NCBI GenBank assembly: GCA_019096065.1 | Contig: JAGUCH010000005.1 | Coordinates: forward strand, 3,348,001 to 3,412,000 | Length of the DNA stretch: 64,000 nucleotides | Direction: 5' to 3' | Source: Paracyclopina nana | Lineage: Eukaryota; Arthropoda; Copepoda; Cyclopoida; Cyclopettidae | Shown here: one piece after another, positions 1 through 10,799 of the stretch | Numbering within the stretch: position 1 is the stretch's first letter | Layout of the letters: every line of letters begins with the position of its first letter | Made by a program: the position numbers and the translations under genes | The notes under the pieces: generated by a model | Database searches by the model: none | Told to the model about the DNA's origin: nothing | The model's input: the letters and a program-made list of their open reading frames with translations, nothing else

Positions 1-250
1 TTATCAAGCAGTCGTCTCGCCGCAAGAAGTCCTCGATTATTTTCACGATTTTGAGGGGGTCTCTCATTTGGAATTCAAAATGATGGAAATCTCTCAGCTC
101 TCGCTTACCTGCTGCATTTTTGGATGATGTCGGTCCAATGATGGTAGGAGCGTTTTGAGAGGATGACAGTAAACTTTGGTCTTCTGCTCTTTTGCCATTG
201 TTTTGCTCCCCTTGAGGCACAAAATCACTTGTAGGATTCTCATCACCCAT
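1..250 (-). CDS. Unidentified protein, N-terminal coding exon (partial)
   Basis: An open frame of 83 codons starts at ATG 250-248 and runs without a stop off the left edge. An in-frame TAA lies a short way upstream of the ATG, so the start is plausible. The first ~47 residues are hydrophilic and rich in Ser, Asn and Gln (begins MGDENPTSDF). The rest looks like a folded domain, with KRELRDFHHFEF followed by MRDPLKIVKIIEDFLRRDD. A GTAAGC donor-like sequence occurs inside the frame at about 112, but reading through it keeps the frame open, so I treat it as coding. I do not recognise the family. Seen: the open frame and upstream stop. Inferred: that this is a first coding exon. Confidence 0.5.
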   Translation of the reverse strand, partial: MGDENPTSDFVPQGEQNNGKRAEDQSLLSSSQNAPTIIGPTSSKNAAGKRELRDFHHFEFQMRDPLKIVKIIEDFLRRDDCLI

Positions 251-412
251 GTTGTAGCTGTACTGTAGTGTCTGCTGATGTTACGCAACTGCTAGCAGTG
301 CTGAGGCTTTCTCGCCATAATTCCGGCGGGAAATTCAAAGTTGCACCAGAACTCGTTTGGCAGCTTTTGGTGATGTATTGTCCCAGTTTCCAAACATGTC
401 CTTCCTCGTGAC
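251..412 (-). other. Candidate 5' UTR exon of the left-edge gene
   Basis: On the minus strand a pyrimidine-rich tract ending in TTGCAG stands just upstream of position 412 and looks like a 3' splice site. From there to the ATG at 250 the sequence has stops in all useful frames, as expected of an untranslated leader segment. No upstream exon could be identified. Confidence 0.3.
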
Positions 413-3400
413 CTGCAAGAGGAACAAAAACAAGAAGAATGAAGATGATCCCAGCAGTATTCGAGTAAAATGCAAATTTTTCTCAGGGACACGCATCCAT
501 TCTGTATAGCATTTGGTCACAAACTTTTATGGGCAAAAAGCAGCCCACCCTCCCCGCAACCAACCCTTTTTCTCAGCAGAGCCGACAAAGCACTTCCATA
601 TAATGGAGCAAAAACAAACATAAACCCAGGATGCATCGTACACGTATATGTATAAGCTGAATAAAAACCTTTTAAGACCAATAAATAATCCGCTGGCTAG
701 TGGCAGAAAAAAGATGAACGCTTTTTATGGCGGTTCATTAACTTGAATGAAACTCACTTTTAGATGCACTTTTTAAGAGCAAGTAAATCACAGCATATGT
801 TTGATATATGATGTCTTTAGCGCTTTTTGAGCAATATCACGCGTTCCATTAAATTGCTCATAGCAATAAAAGGGAAGCATCGCATGATGAACTCTGTTCT
901 CGTGGAGAATGCTTGAGTTTCGAGAGTCCTATCGTGAGTGCTGCAATGTCATTAAAAGAGGAAAAATATATAGCAGTATCTTGGCACTAAAAGTCGAGAT
1001 TGGGGGAAAATAAACGCGCGCACATTTGATAACAATCTTCCAAGTTGTTGTTATGCTTCGAGACTAAGTTTCGCAGCATTGGTCAAGTGAAAATCATGTT
1101 TAAATCCCCATAGTCCATTAACCCACTTAACTTTTATGACTTGGCAATCGATCTAGAGTGGTGGCAAATTTCGATAAGTGATGGAGGGTTAGCCATTAAA
1201 TAAATCGATCCACAAGATTGAACCATGTCGTACAGCCACGATTTATGGACAAACTCGAAAAAAATTCGATTGACATTTTAACGCCGCTAAGCTATGCTTT
1301 TTTAAAGCATCGGCGCGGGGTGGTAAAGATCAACGCGCGTGGAATTCAAAGATGTGAAAGTTAATCCGATATCATGCTAAAAAAAGAACTTGGCTGGCAC
1401 ATATTGTAAGGTTGGTGGTGGTCACTCATTGTTGAGCATCCTTTGTTGCTTCTGACCTAGAGCTTAAATAGGTTTTGAAGAGGCCGCTCGTAAACTAACC
1501 ACTCTGCTATATAGCCAGGTTACTGTGGAACAATTTCAAAGTTTCACAGCTTGAAGTAATAACAATAATATCTGTATTTTGAGCAAACTTCCTCGTGACT
1601 ACAAATCACGTTTCCGAAGCAAAATGAGTCATGCTTGAAATTGTTTGGACGTTTTATTGCTTGGGCGTGGATATGGCTATTTTCTATTATTCTCTGGGTC
1701 ACCGAGCAAATTCAGTTTATCCACACTACGGTGAACCTAGTCAAAACCATTGAATCGTCAGTGCTGGCCATCCATAAATTCATGAAAGGGAATGCAGTCA
1801 GACATTTTGAAATGGGACAGTAAAGTTAGGTGGGAACCAAAAAGCTCAACCGCACACACAATGCTACCACTTCAAATGCTACCTTACTGGCAGACCATAA
1901 AAATTGGATTGTAAATTGAAGTTTAAAAATGTCCATTTCATGGCAATCGCACCCACTCTTGCACCAAAGTTTCTCGGACCACGCGCGCTTAAAGAAAACC
2001 CAAGTTATGGGCCGTTTTGTCATTCGGTCCAGCGCGAGCGAGAACATGTCTTACCGGAAAAATGCACTTTCTGAAGGTGAAAAGTAAGAGAATCTGTATG
2101 TGCGTGTGTGCACACATGTGCCTTTTTTTGGATGGCTATCTCGTAATAGATTTGGAAGATGTCACTAGGAAATTCCTGGCCATTTAGAGAGGCTCGCGCG
2201 ACGCTTGACAAAGACTGATTTGATGCATAGCATAATGCTAACAGATGGGGAAAACTAGCCAGTTTTTGCTGCCATTATATGGCAAGATTGAAACAAAAGA
2301 GCTATATGTCACCAAAATGGCTGCCTATCCTTATATAGGTCTCTAGCGCATTAAGTGAAACTTGTCACTTGCTCACAGAATATCTATCGCAGGGCTTATC
2401 ATACTATGTACGCTCCTCACCAAATAAGCTTTGGGCTGTAGCAGATGTCATCTTTTTTCCAGAAAACGAAGAGTGCCAAAAACCATTTGACAGTTAAGTT
2501 AAGATATGCAGAGAGTTTCTAGTCAATAGCATTCGAGAAAATCCTCCATTCAGTATTGTGCGCGCGGGTCGAATGAGTTTTTGCGGTATTTAAATGCCTT
2601 CACGACATCGGAGTCCAATCTGTCCATTGTATGTCAATCTTTCGGCTTCTTGAAATTCCTTTACGATTTACCTACGCTGCATGGCTTACAGCCTTGTAAG
2701 TTATATGACTAGCCCCAAGAAAAAACCGAGTGGCTTATCTGAAAGGGGTATCTCAGCTAATTGGTGTATACAATGGCTACAAAAACTAGATTATATGGGC
2801 GGCCGTTTAAAAATGAATCCATTTTCCGAGCTGTTATTTATCATGACTGCGAACAGTAGTACGAACTACAATTTATGTAACTCGAGAAAACAATGCAAAA
2901 GGGAAACATGATCCGGCCTTTAAATTCCGAATGCGTGACCTCAGAGGGGGATAAGTTAGGGGCTTTTGCAAAGAAGAAGGAGGAGGAGGAAACGTGAGAA
3001 ATGAGCTTGTACCAAAAGAGACTTGAACGCGCGGGGTGTGCGATTTATAGAAAAAAAAAAAGATTCATTAGTGAGCCAAACAATGGATCCATTGAGTTTT
3101 GATCCTGCGCGACCCCAACACTCGATAAAAATGGTCTTTTCTTGGCCCAAGGAATGTGCGTCATTTCGTAACAAGATTATCATTTTTGGTCCGTATGTGT
3201 AATTTTATTCAGTGACTTGACCCAGCTCATTAGTATCAATTATGGTGCGGCGCGCGATAGTTCGCTTCAAGGTAAATCTTACCCTCTAATCTGATTCGTA
3301 ATGGTCTCCAAATTTATAATACACTTTTTGGCCACTTTTGGTCACTGCAGCTGCACGCACTATAAACTTTCAGGTTTCTCGTCCCGCGATCAACTGAGTC

Positions 3401-6133
3401 AATCTCGCCAAGAATGCACGAGCAGCAACAAAGTTCCGCGCTCAGCCGATCAGTTTTGACGCGCGCCGATGTCAATAAACCTCAGCTCCAAACAGATACA
3501 ACTGAGAACTTAGATATAAGTTTCAAAACAAATAAACTGCGAAACACGAGATGATATTCACAGGAACGAGGTAACACTTTATTTTCTCTGTAAAAGTAGT
3601 TTACATGATGAAATATGATATTTCACCGCGTGACCGCAAATCCGCGAGCGATAAAATAAAAAACGCTCTAAATTTCGAGGCAAAAACGGCAAAATGCAAA
3701 AATGCATTGCCACTCTTTATTGCGTACCACAAGTACTTTTCAAAAAACTGCATCGATGCTTTGATATTTTTTATGTTACCTATAATGGCATTTTGGTGCA
3801 GTCGTTGATGAAGATTTTCAGTGTCTTTTTTATCGATGGCGTGTTATGCTCAATCAGTTTTACAACCTCGTGAGTCACCTCCTTTAGGAGCAATTCGTAT
3901 TTTCTCATCTCCATGTGAACTGTTTTATGATCTTGAAAGGTGATTACAAGTTTGGCTTAAAATGTAATTATTTTTTGTCTACCAACGCAATATATCTAGA
4001 TGATAATCCCGTAGAAAATACAGGATTATTAACAAAACACTCTCGCAAATAAAATTGCAGTCCCTCGTATTTTTCAGCGGTAATATACGTAACAGAATTT
4101 TCTGTTTGCAAGCTTCATTGAAAACTGATTGAAAGGAAAGTCTGAACCAGTCGTAAATTACACCACACTTGTTTTCGAGCAATAAAACTATCCAAATATG
4201 GCGGAACTGTATTCAAATGCCTTGGCCTAGATCTCCAAATTGTTAATTGCATAGATAGCGTATATAGGTAAGCTCACACATCATTACAAGTGTTTGGGTT
4301 AAGCCTTCCTCCAGAAATCTGTCCATATTTGGAATCAATGTTTGTGTGGTGCTCCAAAATCGGAGAAAATGATCTCTATCATGAGGCTGAAGAGGAGGTG
4401 GGGAACACGTGGATGATGGTAGAGATCATGAAAAATCGCTTTCGTGATAAAATTAGGGACTGGAAATGGTCTTTTAATTGATCCAGTTCGTGCCTACACG
4501 ATGCTTTTCCCTCGAGCCTCCTAGCTTATTTGGGCAAATTACCTAACAACAAAATATCGCACAAAAAATATCCAAAAAAAGTTTTCACTGAGCCTCTTAG
4601 AATGCAAAGTGAAATTACTGCCACGTTTACCCAATGTGCTTGTCCCAGAATTTCTATTCAACATTCAATTTATACCTTCAAGATCATCATCATGAAAAAA
4701 GACGAAGATGAAAATTCTAGGGTTAAAAGTTTCCATAAATTCTCTTCACACTCTGGTCAAGGATTTTTTAGCGGGAAAAATATGTCAGTCACGTTCTTTA
4801 TTGCTACGTACGTATGGGACTTGATAATTGTAGTAGAAATCTGTACATTTTTCGAATCGACCTTCCACTTTCTTGAATGAATGTCTGTTATGAGCTGAAG
4901 GCCCGAAATTCGAAGTCTCTTTGACAAATTGTGTCCTGCTTCAGAAATTGAATTGCCTCCCATTGAGCGCACTCAAATCTATTCTGGAGCGAAGCAAATT
5001 CACCAAATCGGGGATTATTACCATCACTATATGGTAGAGGTCACCCATTTTCATTTCACCAAAGTGTCAAGTCACTGCTAAAACGGATGCCGACGCAAAA
5101 GGGCACTGTGGGTAACCTTTTCCAATCTAAAATCATAAAAGCTTCATTTAATTAAGGAAGTTGGAGTTCGACTGTGGCAGCTTGGATAGATTTTGCTGCT
5201 AGCTGAGCTAGTGGTTATGAAAAAGAGGCCATACTTTATGGCTCAATTTAAAACTTGATATCAAGATAATCGTTTTTTTGCATCTGCGCCTTTGTATGAT
5301 ATCCCCGATGTGGACTGCGCGATTTTAAGTGGTCAGATAAAAATCTTTGAGTTGACAGCTGGGAAAACTGATGCCTTTTGACACAAATCAGATTTCTCTG
5401 AGCACCGGTTTCAAATTACTGCAGCTAAAAAGGTGGAAAAGTAGCATGCGCATCCATCATTTTTGGAAATAGCCTTTTTTACAAAGTCCGCCCACGAGTT
5501 TTGCTACTTCTCTCTTTTTTCAGGCTAGCATTTGCACACTGTGCAAATACATGCAAAACAGCAAAAAAATCCTACTTTCCTTGTTGCATTGCCATTTTAC
5601 TGCAGTAATTTTGATTGAATGGAATTTAAGCTATTTAGTGTATATTGTCACCAGAGTGACCGCCAAGGATTTTTCTTCTTTTGTTGAATACTCTTCTTTT
5701 TGAAACGAGCTAAGAAGATTGGGCATGTCCTTAAATGGGTTGTCGTAAAATTCGCCCTTTTCGGCCACTAGTTATGCTATTCATGCCCATTTTCTAAAAG
5801 TGAGCTCCTCGGCGAAGCGCCATTTGAATAATCAAGCGTGAAGCGTTCGGGTGAAAAAACTTTGGAAAAAAGATGACAATGTTCCTGCAAAGTCCGCGAA
5901 GGCTGTTTTACGTGCTCATGCCGTAATTTTTATCGGTTTTATCCTTGAAGTTTATAGCCAATTCATAATGCAAGCATATGAAATAATCGCTCGTAAATCC
6001 CATTATGATTTTATTCTTGCTTGACTTTTATGGTTTCTTCCCTCCCCCCATCATCGCAGAAGTTGGTTATGATATTTGATCAATACTTTTTGGTCTTCGT
6101 CTCAAAGAGACTTTCTCCTTCTTTCCTTTTACA
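413..6133. other. Intergenic stretch without a supportable gene
   Basis: AT-rich DNA with only short open frames (60-116 codons) that show no signal peptide, domain or convincing splice chain. It may contain promoters and untranslated exons of the flanking divergent genes. I see no clear tRNA, hairpin or tandem array here. Confidence 0.5.
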
Positions 6134-6273
6134 GCTATATGTACCACTTTGGTGTACCTTATTCATTATGGTATGACGACAAGCCAGAGAAAAACAAAAT
6201 AATATCAAAGCTACACGCAATCAAAGCATTTTCCTTCGAGTCTCTGAACGTTCGGGTTGTCAACGAGGCAAAA

Positions 6274-9200
6274 ATGGCTGCTCCGGCTCAAAAAAAGGTG
6301 AGATTACCTTTGAGATTTGCATGCTCAGGCATTACCCCACCAGAACTTAGGTTCCCGATTCGAGAACGAATGTTACACGATTCCTCCTGAGTATGTATTC
6401 GGTAAAGAATCGTTCAACGATTTTGTATCGATTAGTCGGTTAATTTGACTCAAAGAAATAATCAGTGATGATTATAACTCGAATTCTTGGCAAAGAATCT
6501 TTAACACAAATCTCGATAAACATTCTTTGATGAATATTACTTGACTATTCAAGAACTATTCAGTAATGTTCAATTCAACAACTTTTCAATAATGAATACT
6601 TTTTGATAATTCAAAAACTATTCAAGAACTTTTAATCATCAACTTGTCAACAATAAATTATGCTTCATTTTTCAAGAACTTTTCAGTGATGTTCATTTCA
6701 GCAACTTTTCAACAACAAAAGCTTCTTGACAATTCAAGAAGTATGCAAGAGCTTATGTTCAGTAGCTTTTCAATAATGATTCAAACTTGAATATTCAATA
6801 ACAATTCAGGAATGTTCATGTCAATAACTTTTCAAGAATGATTATTTTTTCTTAGTTCAAGAACTATTCACATACTTTTGCTCAAGAACTATTCATTATA
6901 AATACTTTTTCACAGTTTCAAGAGCTACTTATGAACTTTTAATTTCAGCAATCTTTCAATTATGTATGCTTCTTGAGCAGTCAAGAACTATTCAGTGACA
7001 TCTGGACTTAAAAAATATGTCCAAGTACTCTAAAAATTAAAGCTAGCTCCATCTAGAGTATATTCTGCACAATATTATAGCTATAAAAGCCCAAATTAGT
7101 GTGAGACATCTGTGGTCTAGAGGCAAGGCACTGGATTCCAAATCTGAGGTTCATGGGTTCGAGTCCACCCTGGGTAAACTTTCATATTGGCTTGTCTAAC
7201 TTTCTTTCTTTCAGTAATAACCCATATCATTGTTTAAAGAATGATTAAGCCTAATCAAAAAGCTAGAAAGCTGCAAAAAAATTAATTTTTGGGAGGTTCT
7301 TGAATAATAGCTGAAATCAAGTCCTTGAATACTAACTGAACACTAACTGAACTCAATTCTTGGAAAGTTCCTGAAAAGTTCTTGAATAATCTGCTGAAAG
7401 TGACCAAGCATAAGAAATGATCAGGAAATAATCAACTTTGAATATCAGTTACTTTTCATTAGCAAATTGATTTCTCAGCATTGAATTCCGTCACCGATTT
7501 GCTACCGAGACAAGTAATCATCGAGAACCAAAATCAACCATGATAAGTAATTGATTATTTAACAAAAAAAAGGGAAAAGTTCTGGTGGGGTATTGTGTTG
7601 AGCTAGCTGCCACGAATGTGTTTTAAATTGCACTTGCAATCATGCGCCAGTGTTTAGAACACAGTGGCAATCACCCTATATTAGTTGTTGAAAAAGATTT
7701 TTTTTTTCAAAATAAACAATTGCAATGATGAGCTAAAAACACACTTTTCTGCACAAGAAACTGTTGTTACATATTTACTTTTTAAAAGTCTGTAAACATT
7801 TCTGACCTCATTTTTGTACCACATACCCATTTGCTACGTTCATGAGTGCACACGCTTATATTATAATTGTAATTCTTCAAGCCAACTGTGCAATTCGATG
7901 ACAAAGTCACTGAACAGGGACCAGCGAAAAAGTCCCCGGTCGCCCCACCAAAATCTCCCTCCAACCAGTTGACCCCTTTGAATGTGGCCAAAGATAAAAC
8001 GAGTCCCAGTGCCAGTCCCGGAGTGAGTCCATCAACGAGTCCAAGACCGAGTCCAAAGGCTAGCCCTCGAGGATTAGGGAGGCGAAAATCAAGCACGGGC
8101 AGTGGCAAAGGCATGGGAAAAGGCCTAGCTGGAAAATTTGGTGGTAAAATCGGTGGTGGAGGAGGAGCTGGCAAAATGAACTTGTTGAGCAAGTTCAAAT
8201 TTGCTGCAGCAAAAGTAGGAACCACATCCGGAATCATCAGTTCAACCGGAGTCCAGTTGGTCTACAATGATTCTTCATCCTCTGAATCGGATTCGGACGA
8301 AGAAGGACGTTTGGACTCCAGAGCCATCATGAACCAGCCGGATTTGCCTCCAGATTTTTGGCAGGTGCAGAAGCTCGTGCGTTATTTGAAAATTGGAAAC
8401 CAAACAGCTACCATCATTTCACTGTGCAATTTGGTCGATTTTGACTTGAAGAAGGAGTATGTGCAAGTTGCCATAATGGATGCTGGTGGTCTGGAAGTCC
8501 TCACGAATTTGCTCGATACCGAGGATCACAAATGTCGAATAGGATCATTGAAAATTCTCCGAGAAATCACTAATCATCCTGACATCCGGAGGCAAATCAC
8601 CTTGATGGGAGGCATTGAACCAACCATCACCATTTTGTCGGAGCCTCACAAAGATTTGCAGCTGATTGCTACTGAAACACTGGCTAATTTGGCCCAATTC
8701 CGGAGAGCAAGAAACATTTTCAGAAGACATGGTGGGATTCCAAAATTAGTTGATCTTCTTGATATTGACACAACGAAGGTAGCATTAAGACTTTCACGTT
8801 GTTCATTTCAGCCATCATAAATTGCTCTTTTGCAGTATGGTGATTTGGAACGGATTCCGGATAGTGATTTGCCTTTGCCTGTAAAAGTTGCAAGGGGAAG
8901 TTGCTTTGCTTTATGGTCGTTGGCCAGATCCAAGAAGAACAAACTATGCATTAAAAAGGCTGGAGGGCTTTCGCTTCTTGCAAAACTAGTCCGAGCCAAG
9001 CACATTTCCGTGGTAATTCCGGCTATCGGGACTTTGCAGGTAGCCAAGCTACTTTGCTTGCTTGCAATATATTTCTTAATTCTCATACTTTAGGAATGTG
9101 CAACCGATAAATCTTATTGCTTAGCCATGCAAAATGAAGGTCTGATGGAGGATCTGGTCAAATATTTAAACACTTCCAGTGAGCAGCTCAAAATGCTGTG

Positions 9201-10622
9201 CGCGAATGCAATTTTTCGATTGGCCGAGGAAAAAGAGAGCCGTCATCTTGTCAAGTAACTAAGCAAACACATTGATGGCTATATTAACATTTTTCATTAC
9301 AAAATCCTCTGATGCAGACTTCATGGTGGCCTCGAACCACTCGTTGATCTCATTAACAATTCAGAAAATTCCTCAAACAAGAAACTGCTCTCCGCTGTAA
9401 CGGGAGCCTTGTGGAAAGTGTCCTCGGATGCGGATAATGTTGAGAGGTTGATCGACCTCGGCATTGTGCCCACTTTAATCCGGCTCTTGCTGGAAAACTC
9501 TGATGCATTAGATGACTTGCAGTTTAATCCTCTCAAAATATCAGTGCTCACCAACGTAGTGGGGGCTTTGGCAGAGGCTGCCAAGCACCAGAACAACCGA
9601 GAGCTGATCAAAAACGAGGATGGGCTCGCACCTCTGATCAAACTCATTGGAACGAACCATCCGGATCTGCTCGTTAACGTCAGGTTATCTCACTTATTCG
9701 CACACAATGTAGGAAACATTCTGTATCTTTTTTTTCTGTGCAGTGCTGCTCTAGGTGAGTGTGCAAAAGACAAGGATTCACTCAAGTCCATTCATAAATT
9801 GGATGGAGTACGTCTAGTTTGGTCTCTCCTCAAAAATCCTTCTGAGAGGGTAAATATATTAATTGTCGATTTTTAAAATGAAAAAAGCAAAAAAGGAAAT
9901 CGTAATAGGTAAAGGCCAGCGCTGCATGGGCTTTGAGTCCCTGTATCAGCAACGCAGCCAATTCCGGAGACATGGTCCGGAGCTTTGTTGGCGGCCTCGA
10001 GCTCATTTGCGGCCTTTTAGAGTCTAAGGACACCGAAGTCCAGGCGGCTGTTTGCTTTGCAATCGCCAACATAGCCAAGTAAGTAAATAGGTTGCTGTCA
10101 CTTTGCGCAATTTATCACTGTTTATCGTAATTTACGCGAAATAGAGACAAAGAAAACCTGGCTGTCATCACGGATCACGGAGTCATTGAGAAGCTGGCAA
10201 AGTTGGCCGACACCGATAATGACGTGTTGAGGGCTAAATTGGCCCAGGCGATTGGAAACTGTTGTGAGTGGCCTGGAAATCGGGCCTTATTTGGCCAGTC
10301 CGGAGCAGTTGCACCTCTGGTGTCCTATCTCGCATCGAATGACATCGAAGTGCATCGATCGACATCAGTTGCTTTGTTTCAGTTGAGCAAAGATCCATGG
10401 AATTGTGTCACGATGCATCAGCATGGAGTCGTTGGTCATCTGCTGCGACTTATTGGTAATTAGCCATAATATCCACATACTTGAATCCATTTCAGTGATA
10501 TTTTATATGAAAAAGGTTCTGATGACGAGGGAGTGCAGGAAGCTTCTGCAGATTGCTTGCAGAATATTCGCAAATTGGCTCTGGCTTGCGAAAAGTTTCG
10601 ATACCAGCATATGAAGAACTAA
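6274..10622 (+). CDS. ODAD2: Outer dynein arm docking complex subunit 2 (ARMC4; Drosophila gudu)
   Basis: Nine coding exons join in phase: 6274-6297, 7882-8778, 8836-9039, 9094-9254, 9318-9683, 9744-9849, 9909-10078, 10145-10455 and 10516-10622, giving 781 residues. Residues ~1-155 are a Lys/Ser/Pro/Gly-rich linker with repeated SPS/SPR motifs. The rest is a run of armadillo repeats that follows ARMC4 closely, for example [24 protein letters not shown] and [17 protein letters not shown]. The family anchors outer dynein arms to doublet microtubules of motile axonemes. The ATG at 6274 has a good context (AAAATGG) and is the preferred start. The frame is also open upstream through the 3' splice site at 6134, so a longer N-terminus is possible. 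The protein is shorter than the ~1040-residue human one because the N-terminal region is missing or lies in unseen exons. Introns are 54-66 nt except the first (1584 nt), which holds a mobile element. Confidence 0.93.
6480..7000. repeat. Degenerate short tandem repeat with tcaagaactattcag theme
   Basis: About a dozen diverged copies of a ~30-45 nt unit, with recurring words ttcaagaact, attcagtgatgttca and acttttcaataatg. Inverted copies (gttcttgaataat, gaaaagttcttgaa) occur at 7305-7400. The array forms the left subterminal region of the element at 6334-7591. Confidence 0.6.
7101..7175 (+). repeat. tRNA-like block (pol III A/B-box remnant)
   Basis: The sequence has an A-box-like TGTGGTCTAGAGGC and a good B-box GGTTCGAGTCC at 7156-7166, spaced as in a tRNA, with an anticodon-arm-like stretch between them. 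The acceptor ends do not pair, so this is not a functional tRNA. It is best read as a tRNA-derived (SINE-like) remnant inside the inverted-repeat element. Confidence 0.5.
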
Positions 10623-10667
10623 GCTTTCTCAGTAAAAATCTGTACCTTTACGATACATATCCATGAG

Positions 10668-10673
10668 TTTATT
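10668..10673 (-). terminator. Polyadenylation signal of the nAChR gene
   Basis: AATAAA on the minus strand, 127 nt past the receptor stop codon. It is only 46 nt from the ODAD2 stop on the other strand, so the 3' untranslated regions of the two convergent genes probably abut or overlap. Confidence 0.5.
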
Positions 10674-10799
10674 TTACAGCAGTTACATTTATGTGACATT
10701 TACGCAACGTATAGTAGTAGTAGTAGTAATATTGGAGCTAGCTGCAGGCAAAGTTTGAGCATATGTGTATATCACTCGCGCGCGCTTGATGGTAGCATA

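Larger units (their letters stand above)
6334..7591. mobile_element. Terminal-inverted-repeat element inside ODAD2 intron
   Basis: The left end reads ACCCCACCAGAACTT and the right end is its exact reverse complement, AAGTTCTGGTGGGGT. Both are flanked by ATT, a possible 3-bp target duplication (6331-6333 and 7592-7594). The 1258-bp interior has no transposase frame. It contains degenerate Caagaactattcag-type repeats on the left (about 6480-7000) and their reverse complements on the right (about 7305-7400), so the element can fold back. A tRNA-like block lies between them. Removing the element would leave an intron of ~320 nt. This looks like a non-autonomous DNA transposon or foldback element; the superfamily is undetermined. 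Confidence 0.75.

Noticed and set aside
4530-4880. 116-codon + strand frame upstream of ODAD2
   Set aside because: No domain, no link by splice phase to ODAD2 exons, and low-complexity AT-rich composition.
7101-7175. Functional tRNA gene
   Set aside because: A and B boxes are present but the acceptor ends do not pair and the anticodon stem is irregular.
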